Origin: Gymnopus androsaceus JB14
Lineage: Eukaryota > Basidiomycota > Agaricomycetes > Agaricales > Omphalotaceae
NCBI GenBank assembly: GCA_009733575.1
Contig: ML769683.1
Span: forward strand, 1 to 64,000
Length of the DNA: 64,000 bases
Direction: 5' to 3'
Each line of letters starts with the position of its first letter. The stretch's first letter is position 1. The translations under genes and the position numbers were made by a program. Under the pieces are notes generated by a model that had not been told where the DNA came from, did no database searches, and was given only the letters and a program-made list of their open reading frames with translations. Below are positions 1-10,516 of the stretch, in pieces.

Positions 1-110
1 CATGGAATCCATGGCCAAGGGGTGTCAGAGGTCCTAGTCCTATGGAATCCAGGGCCCTGGATTTCCTGTGGATTTACTTCTTATTAGATAGTGGATTGTT
101 ACACTTTGGT

Positions 111-462
111 CTAACTAAGAAGATAGAAATTGGGGCTGCCTGAAGTGGCAATAGTGAGTAAAAGAATATGTACCTTAGCCCTGTTTGCTTTCACCTGTGT
201 ATGGTGTTCTTCACACCTATTAACTAGAGTCTGTTGGTCTTTGTCTGAGAGAGTTGTCGAGTTCCCTGTCTCAGATGACGTGTTCACAGGTTCAATGCCA
301 CCAGCTTCACTGCCTAGAACTGCAAATTCCTCCGGTTCTTCTCCAGTGTGCCAGGGCCACTTGGTAAACCATTGGTCCACAAATTTTGATAACCACTTGC
401 TTTTATCTCCTCTTGAAGTGATAGTGGCATACTCCTGCAGATGTTTCTTGAGGTAGTCCAGC
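111..462 (-). pseudogene. C-terminal exon of a transposon-associated protein, broken
   Basis: An open frame on the minus strand starts after a plausible acceptor (ctttag near 462) and ends at a stop at 111. The protein is hydrophilic, with a Lys/Trp-rich start (KSKWLSKFVDQWFTKWPW) and a Ser/Thr/Glu-rich tail. I do not recognise a named domain; the style resembles N-terminal regions of proteins linked to basidiomycete DNA transposons, which is an impression only. The minus-strand fragment at 1021-1248 is probably its 5' end, and the foldback element at 498-998 lies between the two. The overlapping plus-strand frame has no supporting feature. Confidence 0.35.
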
Positions 463-497
463 TAAAGACCATGGAAAGTACCCTGATTCAGCTGTAG

Positions 498-998
498 CTG
501 TGAGATTACCGCATAACAGACCAATAAGTCTTGGGCTGGATTAATGCATAACTAACCAATAATAATCAGAAGTTCTTATGCATAATTTGGATTTCACATT
601 TCATTTTCCTTTTTTGATCATATATCAAGCCTCTGAGCCCTAACCCAACCCCTAACCAGCCCCTAACCTAACCCTAACCTACCCTAACCCTCTCCTAACC
701 ACCCTAACCCTAACCTAACCCGGTCCGGGTATGGACCGCTTTCTAACCCTAATCTAACCCTTAACCCCTAACCCCTAACCTAACCCGACCCCTAACCTAC
801 CCTAACCCTAACCCTAACCTCCTGTGCAAAAATTACGTCAATCCATTCAAAAATGGCTTCAAAAACAGCAAAATACACTAAAATTTGGACTTAGAAATTG
901 AAAAAGTTGACCAAAATGGCAGGGAAACCAGCTTATCGGTTAGTTATGCATTAATCCAGCCCGAGACTTTTCGGATTTTATGCGTAAATCTCACAGCA
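498..998. mobile_element. Foldback/MITE-like element with telomere-like core
   Basis: The arms form a long inverted repeat. Positions 533-557 and 938-962 are perfect 25-bp reverse complements, and weaker complementarity continues outward to about 498 and 998. The inner 380 bp carry degenerate CCCTAA repeats and no gene. Perfect inner arms with poorer outer arms suit a foldback or MITE element. No target duplication could be fixed. It separates two fragments that look like one minus-strand gene. Confidence 0.6.
637..823 (+). repeat. Degenerate interstitial telomere-like repeats
   Basis: About 25 imperfect copies of ccctaa, cctaacc and related forms on the plus strand, that is TTAGGG on the minus strand, broken by a unique stretch near 721-745 (cggtccgggtatggaccg, itself a hairpin). 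The block lies inside the foldback element and is flanked by ordinary sequence on both sides, so it is interstitial and not a chromosome end. Confidence 0.75.
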
Positions 999-1020
999 AC
1001 TGGTGCCTGATTACCGCATT

Positions 1021-1248
1021 TCTTTCTACCCTTTGTGTGCTCCTCATTGTTCTCTGGAGAGAGTGGCGTATTGTGAGTATCTATGCTTGGAGTCGTGGAC
1101 GAAGGTTCTTTGAGTGGATTAGACAATGCAGAAGCATTTTTGGATTTTTTAGATGATTTTTTGGAAGTGGCTTCAGACGGAGAGGCAGTAGAAGTGGCTG
1201 TAGGAGTGGAAGTGGATCCTGACTTCCGATTGTTTTGCGTTTGCCCAT
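1021..1248 (-). pseudogene. N-terminal fragment of the interrupted 5' gene, frameshifted
   Basis: A start codon at 1248 opens with MGKRK. After about ten codons the reading that looks protein-like lies in another frame: a Ser/Thr/Lys-rich stretch (EATSKKSSKKSKNAS) running to a Lys/Arg cluster near 1025. This implies one frameshift. The low-complexity basic sequence could be a nuclear-localisation or DNA-binding tail. It sits directly upstream of the foldback element and is probably the 5' part of the gene ending at 111. No function is assigned. Confidence 0.35.
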
Positions 1249-1249
1249 G

Positions 1250-1714
1250 GTGCAGAAGGAAACTACGCGTAATAAAAAATGAGAGTAAGAGTGATGCATT
1301 AGATCAACAAAAACAAAACTCAACAAACTCAAACAACTATGCATAACGCATAAGGATTGAGAATTAATTCAGAGATTTATAGATCTATAAAACTCAAACT
1401 CAAAATAAATTTAGGCGCCTGCCTATAACATGTTACATACCATCTTCCACGTGTGCATCTACAGCCAACAAATCTACGCTAATCCTGAGATTCAGTTCTT
1501 TAGAAATGACAAAGATGATTGTACAATTAAATCAAGCAAGCAACTAAAAAACATAGAAATCCACACCCTTGACAAAGACTTCACTCCTGTTCCTCTGCCC
1601 AATGCTCATACTCCAGTTATAATTTGTACCGACAGTAGTGTGCCTCAAAGTAACCTATAAACATCCCTCCTTTATTTTTGTATCAACCCACTGAATCCAG
1701 AGTGCGCTTCTCAT
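1250..1714. other. Intergenic, no supported gene
   Basis: AT-rich sequence. One plus-strand frame (1430-1660, 76 codons) is open but has no recognisable motif or splice context; it may be chance or a remnant of the internal region of the retroelement whose LTR fragment follows at 1715. Confidence 0.4.
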
Positions 1715-1882
1715 TGATACGCCTATTTTTTGAATAGGCTCATAAAGCCTATAAAACAAGAATTACAATACTATACGGAATAGAATACATATTAGTATAC
1801 CACACTAGTGTTTGGTTGGAATGTACTAGTAAGACAAAGGATACCAAAATCAAGTTTGGCTATTGGACTAAAATTGAGATCT
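1715..1882 (+). repeat. LTR fragment, same family as 29885-30579
   Basis: This stretch is a close reverse complement of the right part of the LTR ending at 30579. It begins TGATACGCC, matching the start of that LTR read on the minus strand. After about 168 bp the match stops abruptly at clathrin-derived sequence, so it is a truncated LTR. Confidence 0.7.
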
Positions 1883-2291
1883 AGGAATGTCATTGCATGA
1901 ACAATAACACGCTTGATGTCTGCCAAATCCTCATAGTGCTCAAGAGCCTGCACAATAGTTAGAATAACAGTCACAAGCTAAGACTAAAATACATACCCTC
2001 TGCATCAATCCAAGGTTGGTGATCCGTGGATGGTTGTAGTGTGTGAACATCTCATTGCCAAGGATAGCATCCGCGACTTGTGGGGCATGCATGAGATTCA
2101 TCTCCAGCACACAGGTTTGGAGTAGGCCTTGCTCGGGTTTGTTGTCCTTTAATGCATCGAGGAGGAAAGACGTCGCAGGCTGAATCATGTTTTGGGACAT
2201 GAAGATATCAACAACGCGTTCTACATCAACCATAGGTCCCGCTTCGTCATTGACAAGCTGCGAGGCGAATTTGGCACCCTTCTTGGGGTTG
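1883..2291 (-). pseudogene. Clathrin heavy chain fragment, copy 1 part a
   Basis: Minus-strand translation gives the strongly conserved clathrin heavy chain block around [20 protein letters not shown] and [20 protein letters not shown]. Clathrin heavy chain forms the triskelion leg of coated vesicles. Only a short slice of the roughly 1,680-residue protein is present. A spliceosomal intron remnant is kept (about 1940-1995), so the piece was copied as DNA rather than mRNA. It is cut on the left by an LTR fragment and on the right by the LTR element at 2292; the matching remainder resumes at 6076. It shares its intron with the longer copy at 43905-46192. Confidence 0.9.
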
Positions 2292-2498
2292 TGTAACGGC
2301 TCCTAAGTGGAGCCTAGAGCCTTAATATCACGCCAACGAGTACTACTGGATTTATTTCAGGTATACTTGCGAGGTGATGGTTTAAAGCTAAGGTTAGTCT
2401 ACTATATAATTATTATAATATAGAATATTGGCAGGTGTGGGAATGCGCCACCACCTGTAGAGACTGAGGTCCTGCCGATCAGGGATCGGGGCGTTACA
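2292..2498 (-). repeat. LTR of hairpin-dense element (3' in element sense)
   Basis: 207 bp, TGTAACG...CGTTACA. It contains hairpins at 2298-2314 and 2475-2489. It differs from the other LTR at eight sites, seven of them transitions at CpG. Confidence 0.95.
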
Positions 2499-2691
2499 CC
2501 CTCCCAAGCCAGATTGAGCCTACAGTTCAATCGAAAAGGAAAGGGGCCCCCAACTGGTTTGATAGCGTGTCAACCCAGCTGGAGCATATTTGTGAGAACT
2601 TCAGCTTGATAGTTGAAGTTGGGAACATATTCACAATAGCGTGTCGTGAATATGTCCTGGGATTTTGAATGCATGGTAGCGTGCCATGTAT

Positions 2692-5600
2692 TCAGAAACG
2701 GGAGTGAAGAACATGGTCATGTGTTGCACATAACTCGCATCCAAGACTAGGGTCCATTGTATGGAACATAGTCAACCACTGAAAGGCAAAGACAGTTATG
2801 TCTTTTCCCATTTCAATGGTAATGCCTTGGGAGGCGTAAAACAAGGCTACATCATTCAATGTAGCATTATCAATTTCACCTGTATATGGTGATGTTGAAA
2901 TATTTGAGACAATATTTGTCTCGTCACATCCAGTAATAGATGCATAAAGTCCCGGAGTTGTGAATAACTCCGCTGTTCGTAAGGTGAAGCGATTCTGCTT
3001 CACCTTGGAAGTGCCCGCTGCTATAACTGGGGCATGGTTACTTACTAGTAACCATCCACGTACATTACGGGTAAGAGTATGATCATTATGATCATACTTC
3101 ATGCCAGTAGGTCATTGGTTGGGGTACATCTGGATGTACCGTACCCAATCCTCTGGCGAATCATGTTTCAAGGGATTTTTAATCCCACGTACTTGAGATG
3201 TAGAGTGAGCTAGTGTATTTCTACACTGGCCCTCCCCCTCTTGAAGAGAAAAGAAGCTTGCTCGTGAATGTTGTACACGTTTTGAGCTTGCTCCGTGAGT
3301 TTCAGAAATCTGTCGTAGTTTACGACGGATTTGCCCCCCACAATTTCTGGATGGTGGGTCTTTCCCACTGTCCAGGAGTCTATCAACGGGGTACCCATCG
3401 ATATTAAAAATAATTCCCTGGTCAGGGAATTGTGAATCTCCAATTTCTTGGAGATCTTGGTCACGGAGTCGCTGGACAGCAACTCGGTCCATCCAGTCCC
3501 TTTTCGAGGGCCTGGCTGTCCCAAAACGTGAATTTGCAGTGGTACCATGTACCACTGTCAATTTGGAAGGTATGGCCTTTCGAGGGGTGAACCTCTCCTC
3601 TTGAATCGATTCGGGATGCGGATCGACATAAGGGGGAGGAACCGGGGTGGGAGGGGGAGATGAGGACATGGGAAGTGTCAGAGAGACATCTGGCGGTGAA
3701 ATTTCACTGTCAGATGAGCGGGGATGACAGGAAGGCCTTAGGCCTGTCTGAGCAATGTCAGCCCATTGGTCTCCATCAGTATCTCTGACGTTCTCGCGTG
3801 GATCATCTCCGCAAGGAGATTGTCCTCCTGAGTTGATCCTAGCCCGAATCCGTTCAGGGGATGTGTTTTGTTTGAACAAAACGCCAGGTTCTGGGTATGA
3901 ATACATACCCAATCTCGTCATATGACAAGATGTTACAGTCACCGTGGATGTAAATTTTACATCCGGTTCATTGCAACTACCAGGATTAAATCCTGGCATG
4001 TTAGCTTTCACTAATGTGTCCGTGAACTGTCAAAGCTCACAGAGAGCCCGTTGGCTCGCAGCTTGTGCTTCTGCACATTGCTGTAGAAAAATATCGGTTT
4101 GGGTTAACCCAAACGGTGATGCAGGTGTAGCTGAAGCCACACCTATGCGTTCAGTATGAACGTAGAAGGGTCCAGCTTGGCTATAGTCGAGCTGGAATTG
4201 GTTTTGCACAATGCGGGGAGCATCGTGGGTCACCGAGTCGTTTTCACAACTTGATGACTGCCCGAATTGGGTATTTGACCCAATTTGGGAATTTGGTGCA
4301 GCAGGAGCTGCACCAAAACGTTCAGTTTGAACGTATTGAGGATCAGCTTGACTATGATCAAGCTGCAGTGAGTTTTTCACAATGTGGAATACATCATGCC
4401 AGCTCAAATCGTGTGCAGAACCACATGATCGAGAAGAATTCCCGAATTGGGTGTTTAATCCAATCTGGGAATTTGGCGAGGCTAGAACCATGCCAGAACG
4501 TTCCGGGGGAACGTGAGGACGTTCAGCTCGGACGAGTTCTTCATGACGTGAGGAACGTGAAGGCTCATTTTATGTGCAAAAGCACACAATCGAGAAGAAT
4601 TCCCAAATTGGGTTTTTAATCCAATCCAGGAATTTGGCGGGGCTATAGCCACGCCAGAACGTTCCGGGGGAACGTCAGGATGTTCAGCTCGACTCCTGTC
4701 GAGCTGGGATGAGTTCTTCATGATGTGAGAGACATCATGAAGGCTCGTTTCATGTGCAGAAGCACACAATTGAGATGAATTCCCAAATTGAGGTTTTAAT
4801 CGAATTTGGGAATTATGCGTAACCGGAGTCACGCCAAAACGTTCAGCATGAACGTATTGAGTGTCAGCTCGACTGCAGTCGAGCTGGAGTGTGTTTTCCA
4901 CAATGCCGGATGCATCATGGGGCACCAAGTCATGAAAATGACTTGGTGTCTTCCCAAATTGGGTTTTTAAACCAATTTGGGAATAAGGCGCAACGGGAGC
5001 TGCACCAAAACGTTCGGAATGAACGTATGGACATTCAGCTTGACTAGAGTCAAGCTGGGGTATGATACGGGACGCATCCTGGGGCACCGAATCATGAAAA
5101 TGACTCGGTTTGACAATATTATAAACATTAACATTGTTTCCAGCCCGATTTTTAATTCCCTGGTCAGGGAATTGGGTATTTCCAATTTCTTGGACACGAG
5201 GGGAAGGTGTGGGAGACAAAGGGAGATGAGGAAGAGGAGTGGGAGTGGGAGACGAGAACACCAGAGGTGTCAGAGAGTCACCTGGAGGTGAATATTCACC
5301 CCCAGGTGTGCAGGGATAACTGCAAGGCTTTGTGCCTGTCCAGCTGTAGCTGGGCTGCCAATCGCCGTCAATATCTCTAATGTTCCGGTATGGAACATCT
5401 CTCGGAGGAGTGGACCGTGTTATGTTAGCATTTGCTAACATTTCCCTGAGCTTCGAAATCTCATGGAGAGCCTTTTGGCTCGTGGACTGTGCTGTTGCAC
5501 ATAATTGAAAGAAATCACCAGATTGGGATGACCCAGTCGGTGATTCAAGCGTGGTCGAGGCCACATTTGAACATTCAAACTGAACGTTATTATTTCCAGC

Positions 5601-5858
5601 CCAACGCGAGTCGGGCTTAAAATCATTTGTGCCCGTGCATGCGCTGGCACCAGTGACGCAAAAACGGTCACTGTTGTAAGATTCACTGCCGTGAATCTTT
5701 TTTGAACGGTTGACGATGTTAAAAACATTGTCGTTGCTGGAATTGCCGTAGCAATTCCAATAATGGTTATTGGCAACGTTTACCACATCACCGTAACCTG
5801 AGTCGTCGTAACGACTCGGCATCTCGCGGGGATCGCTGAAGAGTACACAGGTACTCAA
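2692..5858 (-). pseudogene. Decayed single reading frame of the LTR element
   Basis: Four open segments, 5858-4482, 4491-4030, 4011-3112 and 3102-2692, look like one original reading frame of about 1,050 codons. The last three share a frame and are separated by stop codons; the first is joined by one frameshift near 4480-4560. The start at 5858 lies just inside the right-hand LTR, where a Gag would be. The protein has an Asn/Tyr-rich N-terminus, a Pro/Ser/Thr-rich linker (about residues 165-215 and again further on), and between them tandem modules containing SQIGLKTQFG-like and ERFGVAP-like segments. No zinc knuckle or enzymatic motif is visible. A Gag-like structural role is likely by position only. 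Confidence 0.55.
4060..5110 (-). repeat. Tandem coding modules, about 160-190 bp
   Basis: At least five diverged modules repeat in order. Each carries a hairpin with caaattggg arms, a second with gcacc/ggtgc-type arms, one with acgttc/gaacgt arms and one with cagctyga arms. Each module encodes roughly 55-60 residues. Arms co-vary between modules (for example gtcgagctgg versus gatcaagctg), keeping the fold while the sequence changes. Confidence 0.7.
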
Positions 5859-5863
5859 AAAAG

Positions 5864-6070
5864 TGTAACGGCTCCTAAGTGGAGCCTAGAGCCTTAATAT
5901 CATGCCAACGAGTACTACTGGATTTATTTGAGGTATACTCGCGAGGTGATGGTTTAAAGCTAAGGTTAGTCTACTATATAATTATTATAATATAGAATAT
6001 TGGCAGGCGCGGGAACGCGCCGCCACCTGTAGAGACTGAGGTCCTGCCGATCAGGGATCGGGGCATTACA
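5864..6070 (-). repeat. LTR of hairpin-dense element (5' in element sense)
   Basis: 207 bp, the partner of 2292-2498, with ggttg duplicated immediately outside. The reading frame starts six bases inside its border. Confidence 0.95.
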
Positions 6071-6075
6071 GGTTG

Positions 6076-6237
6076 ACACGCATAACATGCTGCAGGAGAG
6101 CAACATAGTCCAGACTGTAGCCAACTTTTTTGGCGTGTAAAACAATCTTCTTGATTTGCCCAGTCTCAGCAAAGCAGAAGGCGTCCTGGACAAAGTAAAG
6201 AGAAAGCAGCCCGTTGATAGATCCTGCAAGTTGCTTT
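6076..6237 (-). pseudogene. Clathrin heavy chain fragment, copy 1 part b
   Basis: Continuation of the 1883-2291 fragment beyond the LTR element. It encodes the slice around [20 protein letters not shown] and matches 46026-46192. Removing the element with one ggttg copy rejoins the two parts without loss. The upstream edge, near 6237, changes directly into hairpin-array sequence exactly as in the other copy at 46192, so the join predates duplication. Confidence 0.85.
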
Positions 6238-6453
6238 GAAACAGAAGACGTGGAATTCAGCTGAGTACAGCCTGAAATTGGCGCGATAGCAAAAATGCTG
6301 AGCTATAGATTCCACTAAGAAACTGTCGATCATTGTGGCTGAATACAGCCTGCAATTTGAGTCGAAAACAAAAAAGATTTGGCTGAGTGCAGCCAGAATT
6401 CGGTGTGGCAAGAAAAGACGATCATTGTTACATGATGGAGGAACAAAAGACAG
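6238..6453 (+). repeat. GGCTGnnnnCAGCC hairpin cluster (left part)
   Basis: Motif copies at 6259-6272, 6337-6350 and 6381-6394, with loops AGTA, AATA and AGTG. The cluster lies immediately 5' of the minus-strand clathrin fragment. It is cut at 6453 by the MULE insertion and resumes at 15807. Confidence 0.85.
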
Positions 6454-6519
6454 AAAACCAAGTCCGTGCCAAGATTTGTAAGTAGCTTAGTAATAAGGGA
6501 GCGCTTTTTGAGCGCTTTT
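6454..6519 (+). repeat. Left TIR of the MULE
   Basis: Reverse complement of 15739-15806 over its inner 58 bp. It includes a hairpin, agcgctttttgagcgct, at its inner edge. Confidence 0.92.
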
Positions 6520-6905
6520 ATCTCAAAACGGCAGCCAGCGTCTATATTTCTTAAAAGGCGGGCGTCGGATCCCGCCCTTCCCTAAACAGATTAAACCCAC
6601 ATCAATCCCTCAAGGCTTCTCTAGTGACACCGTCAGAGCTTGTCAGAGCTCGATCTAGTCACGATCATCTTCTGTGAAGAGATTGTGATATGATTTCTCA
6701 AACCAGCTCCCTCTCGAACCAGCTCAGCACCCTTTGGGCTTTGATATAAGACAGGTTCAAAGCGCGATTTATCTTTCCTCCCTTTCCTCATCACTCTCTC
6801 TCCTCTCGCTTGCTTTCACTGCCTACACGCGTCGTTTACATGGATTTTCGCGGTCTGCAGATTCAACAGCGCTGGTATACGTATTTTCTCCCACTTTCAT
6901 GAACC

Positions 6906-7847
6906 TTGCTGACCGCCACTCTGACTAGGCCTCGACGAGGCAACGGAACGCCTCATCATCCTCTCCAGGTCGGGCGTATGGTACAAGATGGTGTCATACC
7001 CGGTATTGGCTGCGATTGCTCTCCCTCGCCAACTTTGAGAGCGTGGAGCGACCGAGGCCGTCTGAGCAACACGTTTGGCGATTATTTCATCGGTTGTGGC
7101 CATGCATCGCGTCGTGCACGATGCTCATTCTCAAGTAAGTTTTATACTTTCGTCAACGTTGTATGTTCTCATACTTTATCAGTCAATCTGTCTCGTCTTC
7201 ATGAAGCCGTTGTCGTTGCCGATAATCCTCCTCCACCAGCCTATCGCTACCCATCTCCACCTCCTACTCATTTCACGACTCCGGCTACTCCTCCATCCAA
7301 GCAGCAAGAAGCAGCATTTGAACGCGATATGCAGCGTGCCATTGAGCTCTCTCGTGTCGCGGAAGAGCAACGTCAACTTGAGAGAACTCTCAAAACCACG
7401 CGTGCTCAGGCAAAGCACTGTAAGTGATTTTTATGTGTTCTATTTCCTCTTCGCTGATATACCTTTCAAGTGCGTCGCCTTCGTCATGAGCAAGAGGCTC
7501 TTAACCGATACGTTGAGACCTGCTTGACTTATACTACTGCTGCTCCTGCTCCTACGTTTCCTGGTACGTTGTTTTCTAGCGTTTTGTCTAGAGTATCGCT
7601 CAATTGAAAGCCTTTTTTAGATGTGGTCGCAACTTTCTGGACCAATTCCGATACTCACATCCTTCCTAACGGCGTAATCGTTTTCGACCCCAAGACAGAG
7701 AACCGTAAGTAATAGTTTTGTTTCATCCCGAGGCTGTTAAGCTCATGATTTTTTGGTGTAGCTGGCACATCCAAGGTTGTTATTGAGCTCTGCGATCACT
7801 GCGGTGAGGACCTCGCAGAACATGGACAGGCCTGTCTGCATGATTAA
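6906..7847 (+). CDS. Small cargo protein with UIM-like helix and Cys/His cluster
   Basis: Four well-defined exons on the plus strand: about 7189-7419, 7471-7563, 7621-7704 and 7762-7847, all with GT-AG borders and a continuous frame. The second exon segment encodes a Pro-rich stretch followed by FERDMQRAIELSRVAEEQ, which fits the ubiquitin-interacting motif pattern (acidic, A-x3-S). The last exon ends in CDHCGEDLAEHGQACLHD, a likely zinc ligand set. The first exon is uncertain: a frame open from 6906 can splice at 7135 to keep phase, but another start is possible. It sits next to the left TIR, divergent from nothing recognisable, and convergent with the dioxygenase gene. I do not know the family; a ubiquitin-linked role is inference from the UIM alone. 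Confidence 0.6.
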
Positions 7848-8073
7848 TGATACATTTTTTTATATTCCTCGATTTGCATGGTTCGCTTCTCTGCCTGATA
7901 GTTATGCCATTGTTGTTACTTATTGTATGTATGGAATCACCTTTAGTACCTTACATTCTGTATTTCTGTAATGTTCTCAATTGAATTCATATTCGCTGCT
8001 TCATGCGAACACATAAACAAGTTTATAATACTGAACTTTGAAAGCAGAACAAATGCTAAGAGTACAAAAAGTA

Positions 8074-10085
8074 TCAAAAATGCGTTCGTTTTGTGGGACG
8101 TTCCGATCCCTCCTCCAGTTCCGTCAAGTCAACCTCAGAACCCGATTTAACATCTGTCGATCCCCGCCAACTCCCAGCTAATAAATCTTTCCATCTCGTA
8201 AAGGAATCCAATGCCTTGATCCAACGGACCCTCTGTTCTTCTTCTCGAGCAGCCTTTTCCTTTGCGGTAGCCTTAGAAAGCCACAGCTTGTCCGACTGGT
8301 ACCTGTTATAACGCCAGCGAAAAAGTGCACCAGCCGTGTACTGGATCAACGAGTAGCGAAACTTGTGTGGTTGAATCGGTACGTTCGAATGTACAATTTG
8401 ACCAGACGGGAACAGCATCGATGATCCTGAAGGAAAACGTATAACAAGACGGATACCTTGATTCCAAAAGACCATCTGGCCACCCTTGTCAGCATTGAAG
8501 GATCCCAAAGCTGTTGAGGTACACCATCCGTCGACTGAATTTCCAGGATCAATATGAGGAGGAGAAAACGATTGAGGCCCCATGTTGATTGTCAGACCTG
8601 CGAAAGCAGTTTTGGGTACGTTTCGCTTCAGATGAGGGTGCTGGTGTTCAAGGTCGTCAAGGAGGTCGGAGTAGTGTGAGTAACGCTGGTTTGAGAAGAC
8701 TTTGAACAACGCTGGACGTAAGGTCAGAATAATCAAATAACAAGGTCAAACGGGAGCTTACAGTTTGTGAAACCAACGATTCGTTGGATTGCAGGGTTTT
8801 GAAGCAACTGCTTCATCGCGTTGACATTTTTTTTACCACTAATCTTCATCATCCCAACGACTTGACGACCTCCTCCAAACCCTATACCAGTACAACGAGC
8901 AGTGAATTTTCCCCGGCGGTGGATCTGCTCCTTCGCAGAGAAGGTGGACGTGTCAAAACACACTTTAACAGCGGCAGCAGCTTGTTGCGCAACGTTCTGC
9001 CATTCGGGACCAGCGGAGCCCCGCGGGACACCTCCTAGTACACCGAAGATACGGTCCTCTCCATCAACAAGCACAATGCAAGTTCTACAAGAAGGAGTGG
9101 TCAGCACAGAATTTAAACGGAACACCAGTACTTACAGCCCATCCCAATTGATGTATGTCATATCCCCGTCCCTTAGAAGTTTATCGAGATCCTTCCAGTG
9201 CTCCTGAAAGTCAGCAGCTGCTGCAGTTTTGCTAGTACTACCAGACCAACCAGTGGAAGCAACAGGGAGTGATGCTGCGTCAAAGGAGGGAAGATGGAGA
9301 TGGTCAGAGCTCTGAGCATGGGCTAGCGAGACGAGCTTGATCCCATGTTCGGATTCGCGCTTTGCAGCTCCTTTCCGGCGTTTCTGGCGGTACCGCTCGG
9401 TGGTGTTCTTCTTCTTCTTATTCTTTCCGGTCAACGCGGGCCCGGGGGACGGTGAGACGTCAACGTTGCCACCAGCTTCTTCATCTCCATCTTCATCTCC
9501 ACCTTCATCTCCACCAGCCTGCTCACCCTCGCTCTCTATCTCGACGTCCGAATCGTCCTGGTAGTCGCCCTGGTCTTCGCGTTGAATGCGTGCGGCGTAA
9601 TTCTGCTGGAGGTTGAGGCGGAGGTTGAAACCGGGGCAGCGGAGGATGAAGGCCGGGGTTTTGGGGGTCTGGGAAGAGCCTGGACGCGGAACAAACAGGT
9701 CAGCACGCCATCAAGGTAAGAGGAATAAACAGGAAAGAAGAAAGGTATTAAAAGCGCGCCCTGCACCCTCCCTGTCCCAATGTTAGGACTAGAAGAACTC
9801 GGACGCGTCGCGACGCGTGAAGAACAACATAGTTTGCTCCTCCGGACCCCTTGTTAGGTCCAGAAGACACTATTTTCCCCCAAGGAAAGAAAACAACATA
9901 AAAGTAAAAGGTTAACACTGACCAGAGGCGTTATTTTGACGCGTAGGTAACACTTGCTTTGTGCGGTAGTCGAAAAACTCGTATTCAACGGGATGGTAGC
10001 CCCGCCCAGAGCGAAGGCCACCGCCTAAAAGATAAGAGTGAGTGAGACCGTGTCAAAAAAACGGGCCCCACGTACCAGCAGGCAT
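8074..10085 (-). CDS. TET/JBP-like 2OG-Fe(II) dioxygenase, transposon cargo
   Basis: Five exons (10085-10076, 10024-9923, 9679-9136, 9084-8762, 8711-8074) with GT-AG introns join into 538 codons without a stop. The N-terminal half has an acidic stretch and a basic KNKKKK run that may target the nucleus. The C-terminal domain shows the iron ligands H-I-D (8548-8556) and a distal His (8389-8391), with an Arg eleven residues on (8356-8358) that would bind 2-oxoglutarate. The GGQMVFW and HSNVPIQPHKFRYSL segments fit the fungal TET/JBP branch, whose members oxidise 5-methylcytosine or thymine in DNA. Such genes are known to be amplified with DNA transposons in basidiomycetes. Lying inside a MULE, it could act on methylated element DNA. 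The substrate is inferred; another dioxygenase subfamily is possible. Confidence 0.82.
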
Positions 10086-10235
10086 TGGCAAAGAAGGTGC
10101 GTTTTTGCGACCGTAATTTGTAAAGCGGTAGGTGGTGGTCTAGAAGAGGTTTGTTTATTGGTTGATGGTGGCGCATTTGGGCGCGTTTGGGCTTGTGGGC
10201 GTGAGGCGCATGCTAATGGCGCGTGCTAACGGCGC
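10086..10235. promoter_or_regulatory. GC-rich intergenic spacer, possible promoter
   Basis: Lies upstream of the minus-strand dioxygenase. It has short direct repeats of ggcgc-type words (10178-10242) and an in-frame stop just upstream of the chosen start at 10085. No TATA box is obvious. Promoter activity is inferred from position. Confidence 0.35.
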
Positions 10236-10516
10236 TTGTGGCGCCTAGACCTCTTTCCCTTCGCCGTTCATCTCTCCCATGCTCACCCCTCTAGGCAGAC
10301 CGCAATTTCGAAACGTATCTTTTATCCGGATGCTGGGGATCACGCACCGGCTATTCGGAGAATGTATGAGCAAGTAGGTAGCGGGAACGGAGACGGTTGG
10401 GCCCGTGCAGGTACGAATCCGTCCGTTAATCCACGGTTTGAAGCTCATTGCGTGGCAACTGTAACTTTTAAAAGGCAAAGCGCTGCATTTATCGGAGATG
10501 AACAGGTAACGGTCGT

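Larger units (their letters stand above)
2292..6070 (-). mobile_element. Complete hairpin-dense LTR retroelement, non-autonomous
   Basis: Two 207-bp LTRs (TG...CA) bound a 3,779-bp element flanked by a perfect 5-bp duplication, ggttg (2287-2291 and 6071-6075), inside a clathrin fragment. A purine run on the minus strand directly abuts the left LTR (2499-2507), so the element reads right to left. The interior holds one decayed reading frame with no protease, reverse transcriptase, RNase H or integrase, so it would depend on enzymes supplied in trans. The body is full of short perfect inverted repeats, usually 6-8 bp arms with 2-8 nt loops. Confidence 0.92.

Noticed and set aside
637..823. Chromosome end
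   Set aside because: The telomere-like repeats are degenerate and flanked by hundreds of bases of other sequence on both sides inside an inverted repeat.
6897..7103. Minus-strand frame of 68 codons starting MATTDEII
   Set aside because: It looks protein-like but overlaps the better supported plus-strand gene and has no partner exons; left as an alternative reading only.
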